From: Coffea arabica
Lineage: Eukaryota; Streptophyta; Magnoliopsida; Gentianales; Rubiaceae
Direction: 5' to 3'
DNA length: 64,000 nucleotides
Assembly (NCBI RefSeq): GCF_036785885.1
Contig: NC_092323.1
Span: 13,090,501 to 13,154,500, forward strand
Part shown: piece by piece, positions 11,494 to 22,639 of the stretch
Layout: the number at the start of each line of letters is the position of its first letter
Numbering within the stretch: the first letter of the stretch is position 1
The notes under the pieces: generated by a model
Told to the model about the DNA's origin: nothing
Databases searched by the model: none
Seen by the model: the letters and a program-made list of their open reading frames with translations, nothing else
Translations under genes and position numbers: made by a program

Positions 11494-13940
11494 ATGATGT
11501 ATTAAACCCTTTTTTCATTCCATTCAAGGAACATCATGGTCCGTAGTTATTCAGCATTTCGACCATGTACTCTTTACTTTTATTCTTTCTTGTTTGAAGT
11601 GTGGAAATTTTACTTAAGAATCCAATGCCTGTCTTTAACTACAAGTGTATTCGCTATTTGGTTTCATCCTCAATCCAACAAAATGGATGTCTTCAGAGGG
11701 TAGAAAGGTAATTTAACCTTTAACAAAATATGACATGATGATTACATAATGCCCTTATATTAAAAGATTTTTTTTTGGTAAGAAAAAATTTGGATGGACT
11801 CGACTTTGGTTACCATCATAGGTCAGAGCATGTTTTTGGAACTATAAGTCATTTACAAGAGAGTTTACAATCGTTTATTAATACAGTTTTTACATTGACA
11901 GCGGAATTCGAACAACAACTTTTTATGAGGAAATGCCTCGTCAACCCATCCTTATTGATCGACAATTTCTTACAAGCGCACAGGGTTAATCATAGCAATA
12001 ATTCACCTAAAATATTTCAGAGGCCGAACCTACAGGGATGAGTTAATTTTACATACTTTAATTATTATGAGAAGAAAGCAATAAAATTTAAATTCAAGAG
12101 GTTTAATATCTAACTATGAAATAAAAATAAATAGTCAAATTGAACAAAATAGGGTTGAGAAAACATTTGGCAAGAGACTAGAGCATTAGATCTTGATCCA
12201 GAGTTTGAATTATCTGGTTATTTCTTAACAAGTCATGAATGTATGATACTCAAGTACCTTAGATTATCTTTTGATCCATCTAAATTGTGCCCAATCAGAT
12301 CTCATGTCTCTCTCGAGATTACAAGTATTTAGTTTGGGTGATTTAATTATGTAATACAAATCTCAATATACTCTTGTGATTAGGCTAAATATATTTATCT
12401 ATTTAGTGTATGGTTGTATATCCCTTCTTAGTTCAATACAAACCTTTTGAGCATGTCTATGGTGGCCAATCACAAATATGTAATTAAATTAAAACAGATA
12501 AATCAAGGTAAAAGTTAAGAATTTAATTTAATAAATAATCAAAACTTCTTCACAAGACCCTAATCCTAAATAAAAATTAGTTCATTATAATTGTAAGAAT
12601 AAACAAGTATTCAATGTTGAAAAATACAAGACTTAGAATAAAGAGCATGTTTTTCACAGTTGACGTAACTCTGAATTCCAAACCTTGATTTCTAACTTTG
12701 ATTCTTGAATTTTCAAAGAAAAACCTAGAACTAATGTTCAAACAAGTGTTTTTTTCCCTAAAAACGACATAAAGTACTCATATTTATAGTTTCTTAAAGT
12801 TGTGACCTAAGTATGATACGATTAGGTCTCTAAAAGTTGCCAAAAATTGAGTTTGAGCATATCTCCCGATGAATTGGAATGGAAATTCTCGATACGATCC
12901 GAAAATATAACTCGAGCTTAACATGAAATTAGTAGGTATGGTTTATTTTCCACATGTTTGGATCAAAATCAGGTTAGACCTGAATAATCCACCAAGCAAA
13001 TAGGTCCAAATTAGGTCAATCATAGGACCCATTTGACTTGTTTAATGTGTAATTTTATAATTTAATGGAGTAAATAAATTGGGGATATAAAGTAAATTAA
13101 AAACTAATCTAGGCTATCAATCAGTAGTATGACACAACCATAAATTTTATGTGAAAAATAGATTCTATTTGTGAAAACGTCACATTTTGTTTTTATTTAT
13201 GATCTATTTGTACCAAAAAAGAAAGCCAAAGAAGTACTACAAGCAGCAATCTTGAAATCTAGGATTGGGTTGAAATTTTCTATATTTTTATGGAAATTTC
13301 ATTATAGAAAAGTCCACCATACTATCAAGATGAGAAGCTCAAAGAAAGAAAAAAAATTAAGCAAATAAGTTATTCAGGTCTGGTTCAGATAACCTGCGAA
13401 ATTAACAGATCGTATTCAGGTCAGGAAGGTTGATCCATTTAATTTTGCGGATCGTTTTCAAGTTGATGTGTCACTCAGGATGTTTGAGTCTCAATCCAAT
13501 CTGCCAACCGACAACTTGACTTAATTGCCACCCGGACTGATGAAGTCCGCCCCAAAGATCCTTTCAATGTTCAACGCTAGACATGGAATCTGCCCGCAGA
13601 TCCATATAATCCAGTAGCCCTCATTTGCTTCTTGCTCTGTCTTTGCTCCATTGCTAATTTACTCTATTTGTTTTGTCAAAATTGGTCCATTTTCTTTCCA
13701 ATTGAGCTCTCCACCTATTAAAAAAAATATAAGAACAATATTAAGTAGTTTTTATCCAAATTATTATTCAAATATTATAATTAACTAGCAACTTATACAT
13801 ATAAAGATATTACAACTTATACTTTATTAATTGAACCAACTACTGTTGGCCCTTATATTAAAAGATGCAGGAAGCTATAATCAATGCTTGTTTCACAAAA
13901 AGAATGCTGATTAATTTCTTGTTGAAATCCCTTAACAATC
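11494..13940. other. Intergenic stretch, with an 18-bp direct repeat at 11751 and 13849
   Basis: No gene was recognised. GCCCTTATATTAAAAGAT occurs at 11751-11768, followed at once by a T run, and again at 13849-13866. The 2.08 kb between the copies is AT-rich without a convincing reading frame. This could be a retroposed segment in minus orientation (poly-A reading as poly-T at its left end), but no LINE or SINE features were recognised inside. The short frames at 11775-12041 and 13171-13368 look like chance. Confidence 0.35.
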
Positions 13941-14210
13941 AATTATTCACTTAAAATCCTCTCTTCCATTCAATCTGCTGAAGGGAACATCAAGATTTGT
14001 AGTAGATGAATGTGGATGCTGATAATGCTAGTGCTATCATTTCGGTGTTGGATAACGTTTGTTCGTTCGGAACTTCAATAAAACTCACATAAGGTGCAAT
14101 TACCCGGAAATGATTATGAAGAATATTTAATTTTTAAAGCATCGACCTTATTATGTGCTGCACATCCGCATCATTGTCAACTTTTGTTGCTTCCATAAAT
14201 GAACTAGCAC
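13940..14210. repeat. Flank block shared by three UGT neighbourhoods (first copy)
   Basis: The block is alignable with 23845-24215 and 33655-34050. Shared landmarks are TCAATC/TCAATT...AGAGGAACAT or AAGGGAACAT, TTTGTAG.AGATGAAT, and a later GGTTTGTTC or GTTTGTTCG. It is a non-coding remnant of the units that were duplicated with the UGT genes. This copy is the most diverged of the three. Confidence 0.6.
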
Positions 14211-14915
14211 CTTTGAACATAAGTGTGTATCCCCTTTTGTTATCTTTAGTTTTTGATTAACCTGCCTACATGGTGATATTTGGCTAGACTTCAAATTCCT
14301 ATATCGATCAGTTTAAAAAGGCTAGTCTTTGCTGCTACCGTTTATGAGCTGTGGAGGGCTGGAGAAGCAGGTTGTTTTCGAATCCAGGGCCTTGCAAATC
14401 CCATTTTACTCCATTTCCAGGTAAAATAGTCAATTCAAAATTTGTTACACTATATTCTAACTTAGTTATAACATATTTAAATTTTTATTACTCCATCTTC
14501 CAATTCAGTTATACCCAAGAAACTTGTCTGAAATGAAATATATGAGGTCTTGCCCGTGTATTTTTCAGTCTAGGCTAGTCTCTTGTGGTAGATTTATGAC
14601 TGCTACGGTGGAACATCTGCATCGCATTGTGCTGTACGTCCTGCGGAAAGATTTCTAAACATAGAGAGACATTGGATTTAATACTTGGTTGGAACTGAAT
14701 ACTGGACAATTTTGTGAGTAGTGTTAGTTCATTTTGAAATGTGCAGTTCAGGTACATGATTGGTTCTGTTCCTGATTATAAACGTTTTGCTTATTATCAA
14801 TGAAAATCATTGTTGCTCGAAAAAGAAAAAAAAAATCATCAAATGTATTCTCGCATTAATAGTTTAGTTAAATGTCATATTTGAGGATGGTATTCAACAA
14901 AATTTAACTTGCAAC

Positions 14916-15331
14916 CTAATAATTTGTTACATGTCATTTTTAAAGAAAGAAAAATATCATCAAATGTCTATAAAAGTTGATTACCTACATGTAAAAGACT
15001 CTCAATGATGAATGAGATTCATGCAGGATTTATATTCTTCAATCAAAATCTGGGATCTCTAACCACAAAGAGAGTAACTAGCCATGGAAAATCCAATCAA
15101 AAAGCCTCACGCAATTTGCAACCCATATCCAGTTCAAAGCCATATTAGCGCAATGCTGAAGTTGGCCAAACTTTTCCACCGCAAAGGCTTTCACAAAACA
15201 TTTGTTCACACAGAATACAACTACAAACGATTGTTGAAATCGCGAGGTCCCAACTCTTTGGATGGTTCATCCGATTTCATTTTTGAGATACAAATGCATG
15301 ATCATAGTGCTAAATGGTCAATCAGATGATG
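14916..15331 (+). pseudogene. Stranded 5' fragment of a UGT-4-like gene (promoter unit plus partial exon 1)
   Basis: 15084-15288 encodes the first 68 residues of a UGT85 protein ([39 protein letters not shown]), then homology stops and the frame ends at 15329. The 170 bp before the ATG also match the promoter of UGT-4, including one copy of the unit that is tripled there and the run TCTCAATGATGAATGAG. It cannot make an enzyme: the acceptor pocket, Asp127 and the whole C-terminal domain are missing. The fragment points towards the 3' end of UGT-2, whose stop codon is only about 95 bp beyond the break. It shares roughly 80% identity by eye with UGT-2 exon 1, but in opposite orientation. Confidence 0.88.
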
Positions 15332-15381
15332 ATCTTCCCTTGAAAAGATGAAATGGAAAAGGAAACTTTAAGTACATAAAT

Positions 15382-17526
15382 TCAAATTTCAGGGGACAGA
15401 AGCACTTCTCCAATTATCTTATCCAGATTCGAGTATGAAGATCCACCAGGTTTTACTGCTTCTTCAGCTTTGGTCTTCCACTCCAGTGCCTTCTTCTTTA
15501 TTTCCTTGCCCTTTTCTCCCTCCATTAAGTCTCTTACCACCTTCTCCACCTCTTTTCTGTTCACATTACTATCTATCTCCACGCCAACACCCCAGTAAGA
15601 GCAACAACTCAAGCAATTAGTCTGTTGATCTGCAAAAAATGGCCAGCAAATCATAGGTACTCCAGCCGACAAGCTTTCAAGAACAGAATTCCATCCACAG
15701 TGTGTTAAAAATGCACCAACTGATGGATGACTAAGAACGAGTTCTTGATTACACCACGTAGCTAACATCCCTCTATCCTTAGAAGCAAGGAAGAATTCGG
15801 GCGGGAGATCGATTGGCCCTCCATTGACAAGATCAGGCCTGATTATCCAAAGAAAGTACTGCATGCTATTGGCAAGTCCCATTGCAAACTCAACCAACTG
15901 ATTTTCAGTCATGACTGTAACGCTACCAAAGTTAACATAAGCGACTGAGCCTGCCTTCTTGGAATTCAGCCATTCGATGCAACTGTCATCTTCTTTCCAT
16001 AGATTTGATTGGATTGCTTCTGTGGAATGGTCATCCTTTTGCACCTCTTTGAGAAGCAAGTGAATTGGTCCAAGAGTGTATACATGATCCATCATGGGAG
16101 AAAATTGCTCCAAAATACCGTGTTCTAGCGGCTCGAAAGTGTTCAGAATGACAGCAGCACCCTTCAAAGTCCATGGTATGAGCTTAACTAAATAATCCAC
16201 AAACTCATCCTTGGGATCAGTAGTCCAGATTACGGTTGGGATGTCTTTTAATCGGACACTACTAATTCCAGGAATCCAATCAATGGTATTTTCCATGTAC
16301 CCATTGGTAAAGCAACTTGCATCTGTAAATTAAATATATAAAAAAAAGCTGTACATTACATACAATTGAAACAAGAAACATTCAATACCTAAAATTGATA
16401 TCTTAATATGGCAAAGGATGAAAAATAAAATACAATATTGGCCAAAACAGGATAAAGTAAGATGCCCTGATTGCCCTATATACATTAATCACCGTCTTGA
16501 TTCTTGAGTTTGTCTCGGTTCAAGAAGAGAAAATTATTAATGAGAAAACAGTGCCAAATAATTTGATGTGCTGTAAAATATAATAACTATAATTTGAAGT
16601 GCATGAGAATTGAGTGCTAAACTTTATGTGAGCAAAGTTTGTTCAGTCTGTATAATCTTTTGAAGGGTAAATTATCTTTTACCCTCCTATGATTTGATGC
16701 TTTGAACCATATAGGGGTTATGTGGTAAAATATCAAATTATATGGGAGGTAAAAGGTAACTTATCCTTTTTTTGAGCCCCTTTGGATTTCAAATTACACG
16801 TGCAGTATTTGCATTAGTCATGAAGCTGCTCCATTTCTGAGTCCAATCATTCTATGGTTCATAGGATATTTTTCTATTGAGTCAGTCATTATATATACTA
16901 TCTGAATTACTGCTAAAATATTACCTTTATCCAATTTTCTCATTGCAAGGTTGTTATGTTATTTTTGTATAGAGGAAAAAAAAAACAAAATTCTTTTTTG
17001 TACCTTTGAGTGGTGTATACCCTCGTTCACGAAGTTGAGGAAATTGCGAGAAACACATGACGGTTAATGCACTCATGGTCCAAAACAGTACATCTGGGAT
17101 TCCTAGTTCTTCAGCTGCCTCAACTGTGAATGTGGACATAACAGCATCAGAAATTATACAAGTTACAGGAGGAAATTCATCATCCACCGAAGCCTTATTG
17201 TTGAGCCTTCTAATCAGATCAACAAATGGGCGGTAGAAATTTTTTGCAATTGAAGGAAAAAGCTGGAAAACATCTTGGGTAACATCATCATTTTCAGCAG
17301 GTGGGAGGCCATCTGGGATGGTCTCAAACTTGAAATCTGGTGAACCATCCAGCGACTTGGGACCCCTTGATTTCAGCAAACGTTTGTAGTTATATTCTGT
17401 GTGAACAAATGTTATGTAAAAGCCTTTATGGTGGAGAAGTTTGGCCAACTTTAGCGTTGCGCCAATATGACTTTGAGATGGGTATGGGATGCAAACAGCA
17501 TGAGGCTTCTTCACTGCTTTCTCCAT
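15382..17526 (-). CDS. UGT-2: UGT85-type UDP-glycosyltransferase, intact
   Basis: Minus-strand exons are 17526-17004 and 16322-15382, with a 681-bp phase-1 intron. The product is 487 residues, the same as UGT-1. An in-frame ATG two codons earlier (17532) would add Met-Ala; 17526 is chosen because it matches the start of UGT-1. Catalytic His20 (SQSH) and Asp127 (IISD) are present, and the PSPG box at 364-407 runs WCNQELVLSHP...THCGWNSVLES...FFADQ. It is predicted to be a cytosolic UDP-glucose-dependent transferase; acceptor unknown. UGT-3 is its near twin. The two differ sparsely over most of their length but at about nine positions in the last 40 residues. A roughly 105-bp palindromic MITE sits in the intron of both copies. 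Residue 24 is Thr (GATLKL) where UGT-3 and the other clade members have Met. Confidence 0.92.
16665..16769. mobile_element. Short palindromic MITE in the UGT-2 intron
   Basis: GGGTAAATTATCTTTTACC at the left is mirrored by GGTAAAAGGTAACTTATCC at the right, making a stem of about 35 bp around a short loop. The same element is in the UGT-3 intron at about 29401-29504. It was therefore there before the segmental duplication. Confidence 0.7.
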
Positions 17527-17582
17527 TGCCATTTGCTCTTTGATCAGTTTGCAGTTGAAGTCCTCTTTAATTTGCTTGGAGA

Positions 17583-17589
17583 TATATAA
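17583..17589 (-). promoter_or_regulatory. Probable TATA box of UGT-2
   Basis: On the minus strand the run reads ATTATATATC, about 57 bp upstream of the ATG at 17526. The matching place in UGT-3 has changed to ATTAAATATC (30319-30325). Confidence 0.5.
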
Positions 17590-18176
17590 TGCTCATGTAC
17601 TGTCTCTTATTACTTTTCTATTTATGTACAGAGTTTCTCGTCGGTTTTCTTTCCTTTTCTTTTCTTTTTTTTTTGGTTGAAAATGCCTTTTCAACTAAAT
17701 TATATGTCAAGTGCTAGAAAATTTTTTGGGGCCCCCTTATATTATGGCAAGAAGAAACCGAGATAGGGTTTAATTAGGAAAATGTTTTGATTTCTAGCAA
17801 TAGGGAAATGATATACATGAAATTACCGCCATAAAAAGAACTCCTTGATAAAAGATCATTCAATTAGGGAAACAAAGATATTGTCCCATTTTCCTGCTGC
17901 AAATGTTCGATTATAGATATGAGCAATGATATTAGACCCAACAATTTACAGATATTATGAGCGGAGTATGTCGATTGGCTTGTATACTGAAGCTACTTCA
18001 ACTTGTAGCAAGTAATCATGTTAATACTACATAGTTTCTACGTAACAATGCACTACTGTCGGTCTTAATATTTCTCTCGAGTGGTTAGATGACTTACAGG
18101 GGCAGTGGAATGGGACAATTGGAAACTTCAGAATTTTTACAGAATACAATTGTAGGACAAAATTATAAATTTAATA

Positions 18177-18534
18177 CTCCCTCTGTCCTCTTTTAATAGT
18201 CCTAATTTTTTTCACACAGTTTAAGAAAAAGTAGTTAACTTTGTTGGGAAAACAAATTTAGATTGCTATTTTCCTAAAATACCTTTACATTAAATAAATT
18301 TGGCTTTTCATATATCAATATGTTTTAAAAAATCTAAATGCATTAAATGGGGTAGGCTACATTCAATACTAACAATCTATATTAAATAAGGTACTTTATA
18401 GTAATAACAACTTACATTAAATAAGGGTATTTTAGAGAAATTAAAAAACAACTACATTTCTCGATTGAAATGTGGATTACAATTTGAAACAGACGAAAAA
18501 GGAAAACAAAATTATCAAAGTGGGACGGAGGGAG
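18177..18534. mobile_element. Stowaway-type MITE upstream of UGT-2
   Basis: The left end is CTCCCTCTGTCC after a TA, and the right end is GGGACGGAGGGAG, the classic Stowaway (Tc1/mariner) termini. The internal run CACACAGTTTAAGAAAAAGT is shared with the copy at 30360. The duplicated segment has no element at the matching place (about 31237), so this one arrived after the duplication. Confidence 0.85.
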
Positions 18535-18899
18535 CATATAACAAACCAATTTTAAGAATCTTTTGAAGTTGAACTCGGTAGGTAAAAGTTTCTCCTGCTA
18601 CGATTAAGATTTTTTCTACGCCTTTTCGTATTAAAAAGACATTCTCCTACAACATAACACTTTCTGTTTTTATAAAAAGGCAAAATGATATGACACAAAT
18701 GTAATGACATAACATAAATATAATGGCAAAATGCCATGACACAAATATAATGTCGGAAAAAGTAAAACAAGTAAAGGGTTACATCTTTGTAATACAGATG
18801 AGCAAGAAAAAAATTGTGCAATATCAAGTCGTGATTCATGTGTTCTTGGCTGTTTAATCAAGCCATTGAACAACGATAGTAATTACGCCCAACAAAAAG

Positions 18900-19627
18900 A
18901 AACTCAAGCCTTTGGAATCCCTATCGCCCGATAAGCCCACCAACTTCCTGCCAATAATAAAAAGCATCTTAGAGCCAGCAGAAGTGCAGACCCCTCCAAG
19001 CTACCCTAATTATGATGGAAAAGGCCCTTCATGATGGATGGTTGTCTTTTGTCTCTAATTCTTTAAAGTTGTTTGATGACATTTCGCCTTGTACTGCAGC
19101 TGGACAAATAGAAGCTGGCAGTTTGAACAAACTACGAGCTCGTTTGAATTTTAGGTTTTTGGAAGTTTTATAAAAAAAATATACAGTAAAGATGTAATGT
19201 ATGTGAAACAAAAATATAACTAAGAAATGTGTTAAAATTTTTTTTTTTTTACGAGACTTACAATTCAAACAAGATCTAGCTCTTAGACAATTGGTGTCTT
19301 GCAAAAGGCAAATTAAAGGTCGTGGAAAGCAGCAAAAGTCTACAATCCGCCTAATTGACACCAATGAGTAAAATCTCCTTATACTTCAAGGCCCTATAGT
19401 AACAAAAAAGAGTGTGCTAAACAATTCGTAGGAGTAGAAACTGCAGCAAATAAGAAATTGTAGCCTTCGAAATAAGAGTTGGCTAAGCGTGAATACACCA
19501 TGAAGTTACAAAAATTGTACCTATGAGTCAACCCCTAAAGCGAAATAAGCACAACAAAAGAGCAATAGACTAGAACTAGCTTACAAAAATGAAATGGTCC
19601 CTATGTAACTAGTCATCCACCTTAACT
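18900..19627. other. Non-coding flank of UGT-2, partly shared with the UGT-3 flank
   Basis: Up to about 19010 the sequence aligns with 31440-31640. After that comes material absent from the second copy, extending to about 20160. No gene was recognised. Confidence 0.45.
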
Positions 19628-19881
19628 CCCTTTAGTGGAGTTGGCCACCGCCTTTAGTGTGGGGTGAGAAGTCAAGGGTTCAATCCTTGCCTCCAATCAA
19701 AAAGTTGTCTCTTAATGTGGCTTTGCTTAAAATTCATGTGGATACTTTGCACCCGTATGATCCGATGGTACCATCGGTTTCCTGACCCTGTTGGGTCACC
19801 CCCCTCCCCCCTAGTATAGGCTAGATTAGGATTAGAAGTAGGTCTAGATATAGATGATGATAAGTGACAAAAAAAAAAAAA
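19628..19881 (+). mobile_element. tRNA-derived SINE
   Basis: The 5' part contains GGGTTCAATCC, matching a Pol III B box, with an A-box-like stretch about 35 bp before it. The body ends in a poly-A run (19869-19881) after GATAAGTGAC, a common plant SINE ending. An imperfect target-site duplication may be GTCATCCAC and GCCATCCAT. It lies in the piece of this copy that the second copy lacks. Confidence 0.65.
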
Positions 19882-20159
19882 TGCCATCCATGATATCAAA
19901 TAAATTATTTTTGCCTTGGGTAAATTTACTAAGGTCTATGGTCACAACGATCCTCCCATTCAACTACTTTGGCCATATTGCCCCACCCACGTGCAATGGG
20001 TTTCAAAGATAAAAATCTTTTATCTATTTTTTTATAAACTCATCTAGATAACTCAATATGGGGAGTTTGACCATCTGTTTTTCTTTTTTTTTTTTTCTTT
20101 CTTTTTCCTCATTTTCTTTGAAATTTCTCCTATGTTTGTGATGGAGAATTTTCAAAACA

Positions 20160-21338
20160 ATGAATCACAACGTCGTTTTTATTGTTGTGTGTGCCGAAAT
20201 ATCATGGATGAGTGAATGAATGTGTCTCATCATGAACAGACACGAATATTCCTATGAATTTGCCAATCATACGAGTTGTAGAGGGATTGGATGATGAAAT
20301 TATGATTCCAATAATCTTCTTGTTTCTCTTAGAAGAAAACACAAACTGTTGAACGCTTTTAGTAGATTAATTTTTGTTACTGTAAAAGGCAATCAATGAT
20401 CAAGCTCTTAGACACTTTCACACACAGAAGATTATGTAGAATGGCCGCGTGATCCCATCCGGTTGCATTACCCGATGTACAATCACTTCATGTTATTGTA
20501 CTTGTAAAAAAAGTAATTGTCATGAATAAAATACTTCATGCATATTTAATACAATATTGTAATATAATTGTACACAAACAATTAAACATGTATAATAATC
20601 GGACCTAATCATACACAACACAGTAGCACCCGCCCTTGGTCGCAAATTAAACCTTTTTGGAGAAAATGCATCTTGAGGTAATGCGATGTGCTCTAAAATT
20701 TTTGGCCTAAAATTTAAGGATTGTTGGCAATCATACGAACTAAATGTGTGCGATAATAGCATGCCACGGCTTATAATTTAATAGTGGAACATGTTAAATT
20801 GCTCGTCAATCAAGTCTTAAAGTGAATTTTTGTGCAAAAGATCATTAATCACGACTTGACTTTACAACCAGAGTTTGTAAAGATTTTTTTTTTTTTTTTT
20901 AAAAAGGTAGAAACTCAAGATTCACGACTAAATTGAACCAAAGAATTGGACATGTTACTTAAACATTATAATTGACCCCAACATTTTCGTTTAATTAGAA
21001 TCATTTGTTTATGTCAGGTGTGATGTGAGGTACGTACCTCATTTTTTTTCTTTCTTTTTTATCTGTTGTAGATAATATCCTTTCACAATTGCCTAGTGAT
21101 AGAATTATGATGTATCATGCATGCATGGGATGTCAATGATCGACTAAAATATTAATATATTTAAGGCCGATAGGCAACAGGTTTTGACAACTCTCTCTTA
21201 CTCTTTTTGAGGGTTTTATTTAATCAGACAATACCAACTTCGATAAGTAAATCTAGCAATTAATTTACAAGTCAATTGCATATATATGAAGTTAGCAGTC
21301 TATAAGATTACAGAGATTATTGGGGAAGGATTGGATTA
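20160..21338. other. Non-coding flank shared with 31.8-32.9 kb
   Basis: The sequence aligns with the UGT-3 flank (landmarks GTGTCTCATC.TGAA near 20222 and 31809; AATTTACAAGTCAATTGC near 21260 and 32820). No gene was recognised. The short minus frame at 20520-20762 is not conserved as coding. Confidence 0.5.
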
Positions 21339-21347
21339 AAATTTAAA

Positions 21348-22622
21348 GGGAAATTTGCCAAATTGGTCCCTAACATTTACCAAAAACACTTTTTTAGTCC
21401 TTAACATATAAAATCAGCCAAAATGATCCTTCACATTTAAATTATGAGCCAATTTGGTCCTATTGCTCGTTTTTACTCATTTCTCCGGCTAAAAATAGCA
21501 CGTCCCCCTCATGTAGTCATATTTTTAGGGGCAAAACCGGCAAATACATTTCATTACCGGTTGAAGGTAAAAGGATAGGGGACCACCACCAAAATACACA
21601 TTTCACCTTTGGCCCTCAAATTACAGTTTGAAGAAACCCTAATTGCATCCCCAAATTAACAAGCATAACTTGGAAATGTACTGCTGATGATGACGACGAC
21701 AAACCTGTAGGGTGTGATTGAGAAAAGATTGAAGGTTTGGCCAAAAAAATCGTGAAGAAAATTAAGAGGGCATGTACACACACACACACACACACACAGA
21801 CACAAACAAGATGCAATGACGATTCTGACCTTTCACAAAAAGCGGTAGCATCGCCGTTCGGAAACCATTCTTGTGGAAGTAGAAAACCAGCTCCAGTCGC
21901 CAACCCAGCAGAAGGGGGGTTGCAGAATCTGGAACAAGACTGGACATAAATCGTGACGGTGCTTGTTTTGTGAGGTAGGGGGCATGGAGTGGGAGGCAGA
22001 CCAGAAAGAATTGAAAGAAGCCGGAGCGGAGTTGCTGCCGGACGGGCGGGTTGGACTTCGGATACATGGATGGGAGATCGAGTCTTCCAAAGCTTCCATC
22101 CTCAAATCCCTCCAGCGCCAAGAGTAACTACCTCTCTCTATCTCTTCTTCCCCTTCCCCCAACCAACAAAAACTCAGATGCCTCACCCTACCCCCCTCCC
22201 CAAGTATTACAACTATTTTGTAAGTATCTGATTGCAGGTTTCCAAGAAGTCACAATGATGGGTTCCTTTCCACAAAGACATCGCTCGTTTGGATCCATTT
22301 TACTCTTCAAAGGTCAGCTTCTTCTTCCCAATTTCTTGCTATTGTATTTTCCCTCTTCAATTTCATGGGTTAGTGAGGTGATTAGATGAAGGAAAGATGG
22401 CTTCTTTCGACCGGTAATGAAATGTGTTTCCAGTTTTGCCCCTAAAAATATGACCACGTGAGAGGGGCATGCTATTTTTAGCCGGAGAAATGAGCAAAAA
22501 CGAGCAATAGGACCAAATTGGCTCATAATTTAAATGTGAAGGATCATTTTGACTGATTTTATATGTTAAGGACTAAAAAAGTGTTTTTGGTAAATGTTAG
22601 GGACCAATTTGAAAAATTTTTC
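21348..22622 (+). mobile_element. Pack-MULE: Mutator-like element with a captured host exon
   Basis: Terminal inverted repeats of about 190 bp (21348 to about 21536, and about 22436 to 22622) share AAATTGGTCCCTAACATTTA near their ends. An exact 9-bp target-site duplication AAATTTAAA flanks it (21339-21347 and 22623-22631). There is no transposase. The middle carries host-like sequence: a first exon of a TIP41-like gene at 21984-22123 with a following intron, and on the opposite strand a possible exon around 21830-21905 that I could not identify. A (CA)n run lies near 21778-21798. Confidence 0.82.
21984..22123 (+). pseudogene. Captured exon 1 of a TIP41-like protein gene
   Basis: From ATG at 21984 the frame encodes 46 residues: MEWEADQKELKEAGAELL, then RVGLRIHGWEIES, then KASILKSLQRQE. 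It ends at a GT donor at 22124. The pattern (E.D.K.LK.AGAELL, G.RIHGWEIES, SIL) fits my memory of the N-terminus of plant TIP41-like proteins, regulators of PP2A-type phosphatases in TOR signalling. Only this exon and some intron are present, inside a MULE, so it is a transposed fragment. Whether it is transcribed is unknown. Confidence 0.62.
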
Positions 22623-22639
22623 AAATTTAAATGATAATA

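Noticed and set aside
15435-15620. Plus-strand open frame inside UGT-2 exon 2
   Set aside because: It is antisense to a well-supported exon, is Pro/Ser-rich by codon mirror, and has no domain.
19628-19700. tRNA gene
   Set aside because: A B box is present but the cloverleaf cannot be formed. The poly-A tail and body length fit a SINE.
21616-22186. Several overlapping frames on both strands in the Pack-MULE
   Set aside because: They run through a (CA)n repeat or lie antisense to the TIP41-like exon. Only the exon at 21984 has a recognisable protein pattern. A second captured exon near 21830-21905 is possible but unnamed.
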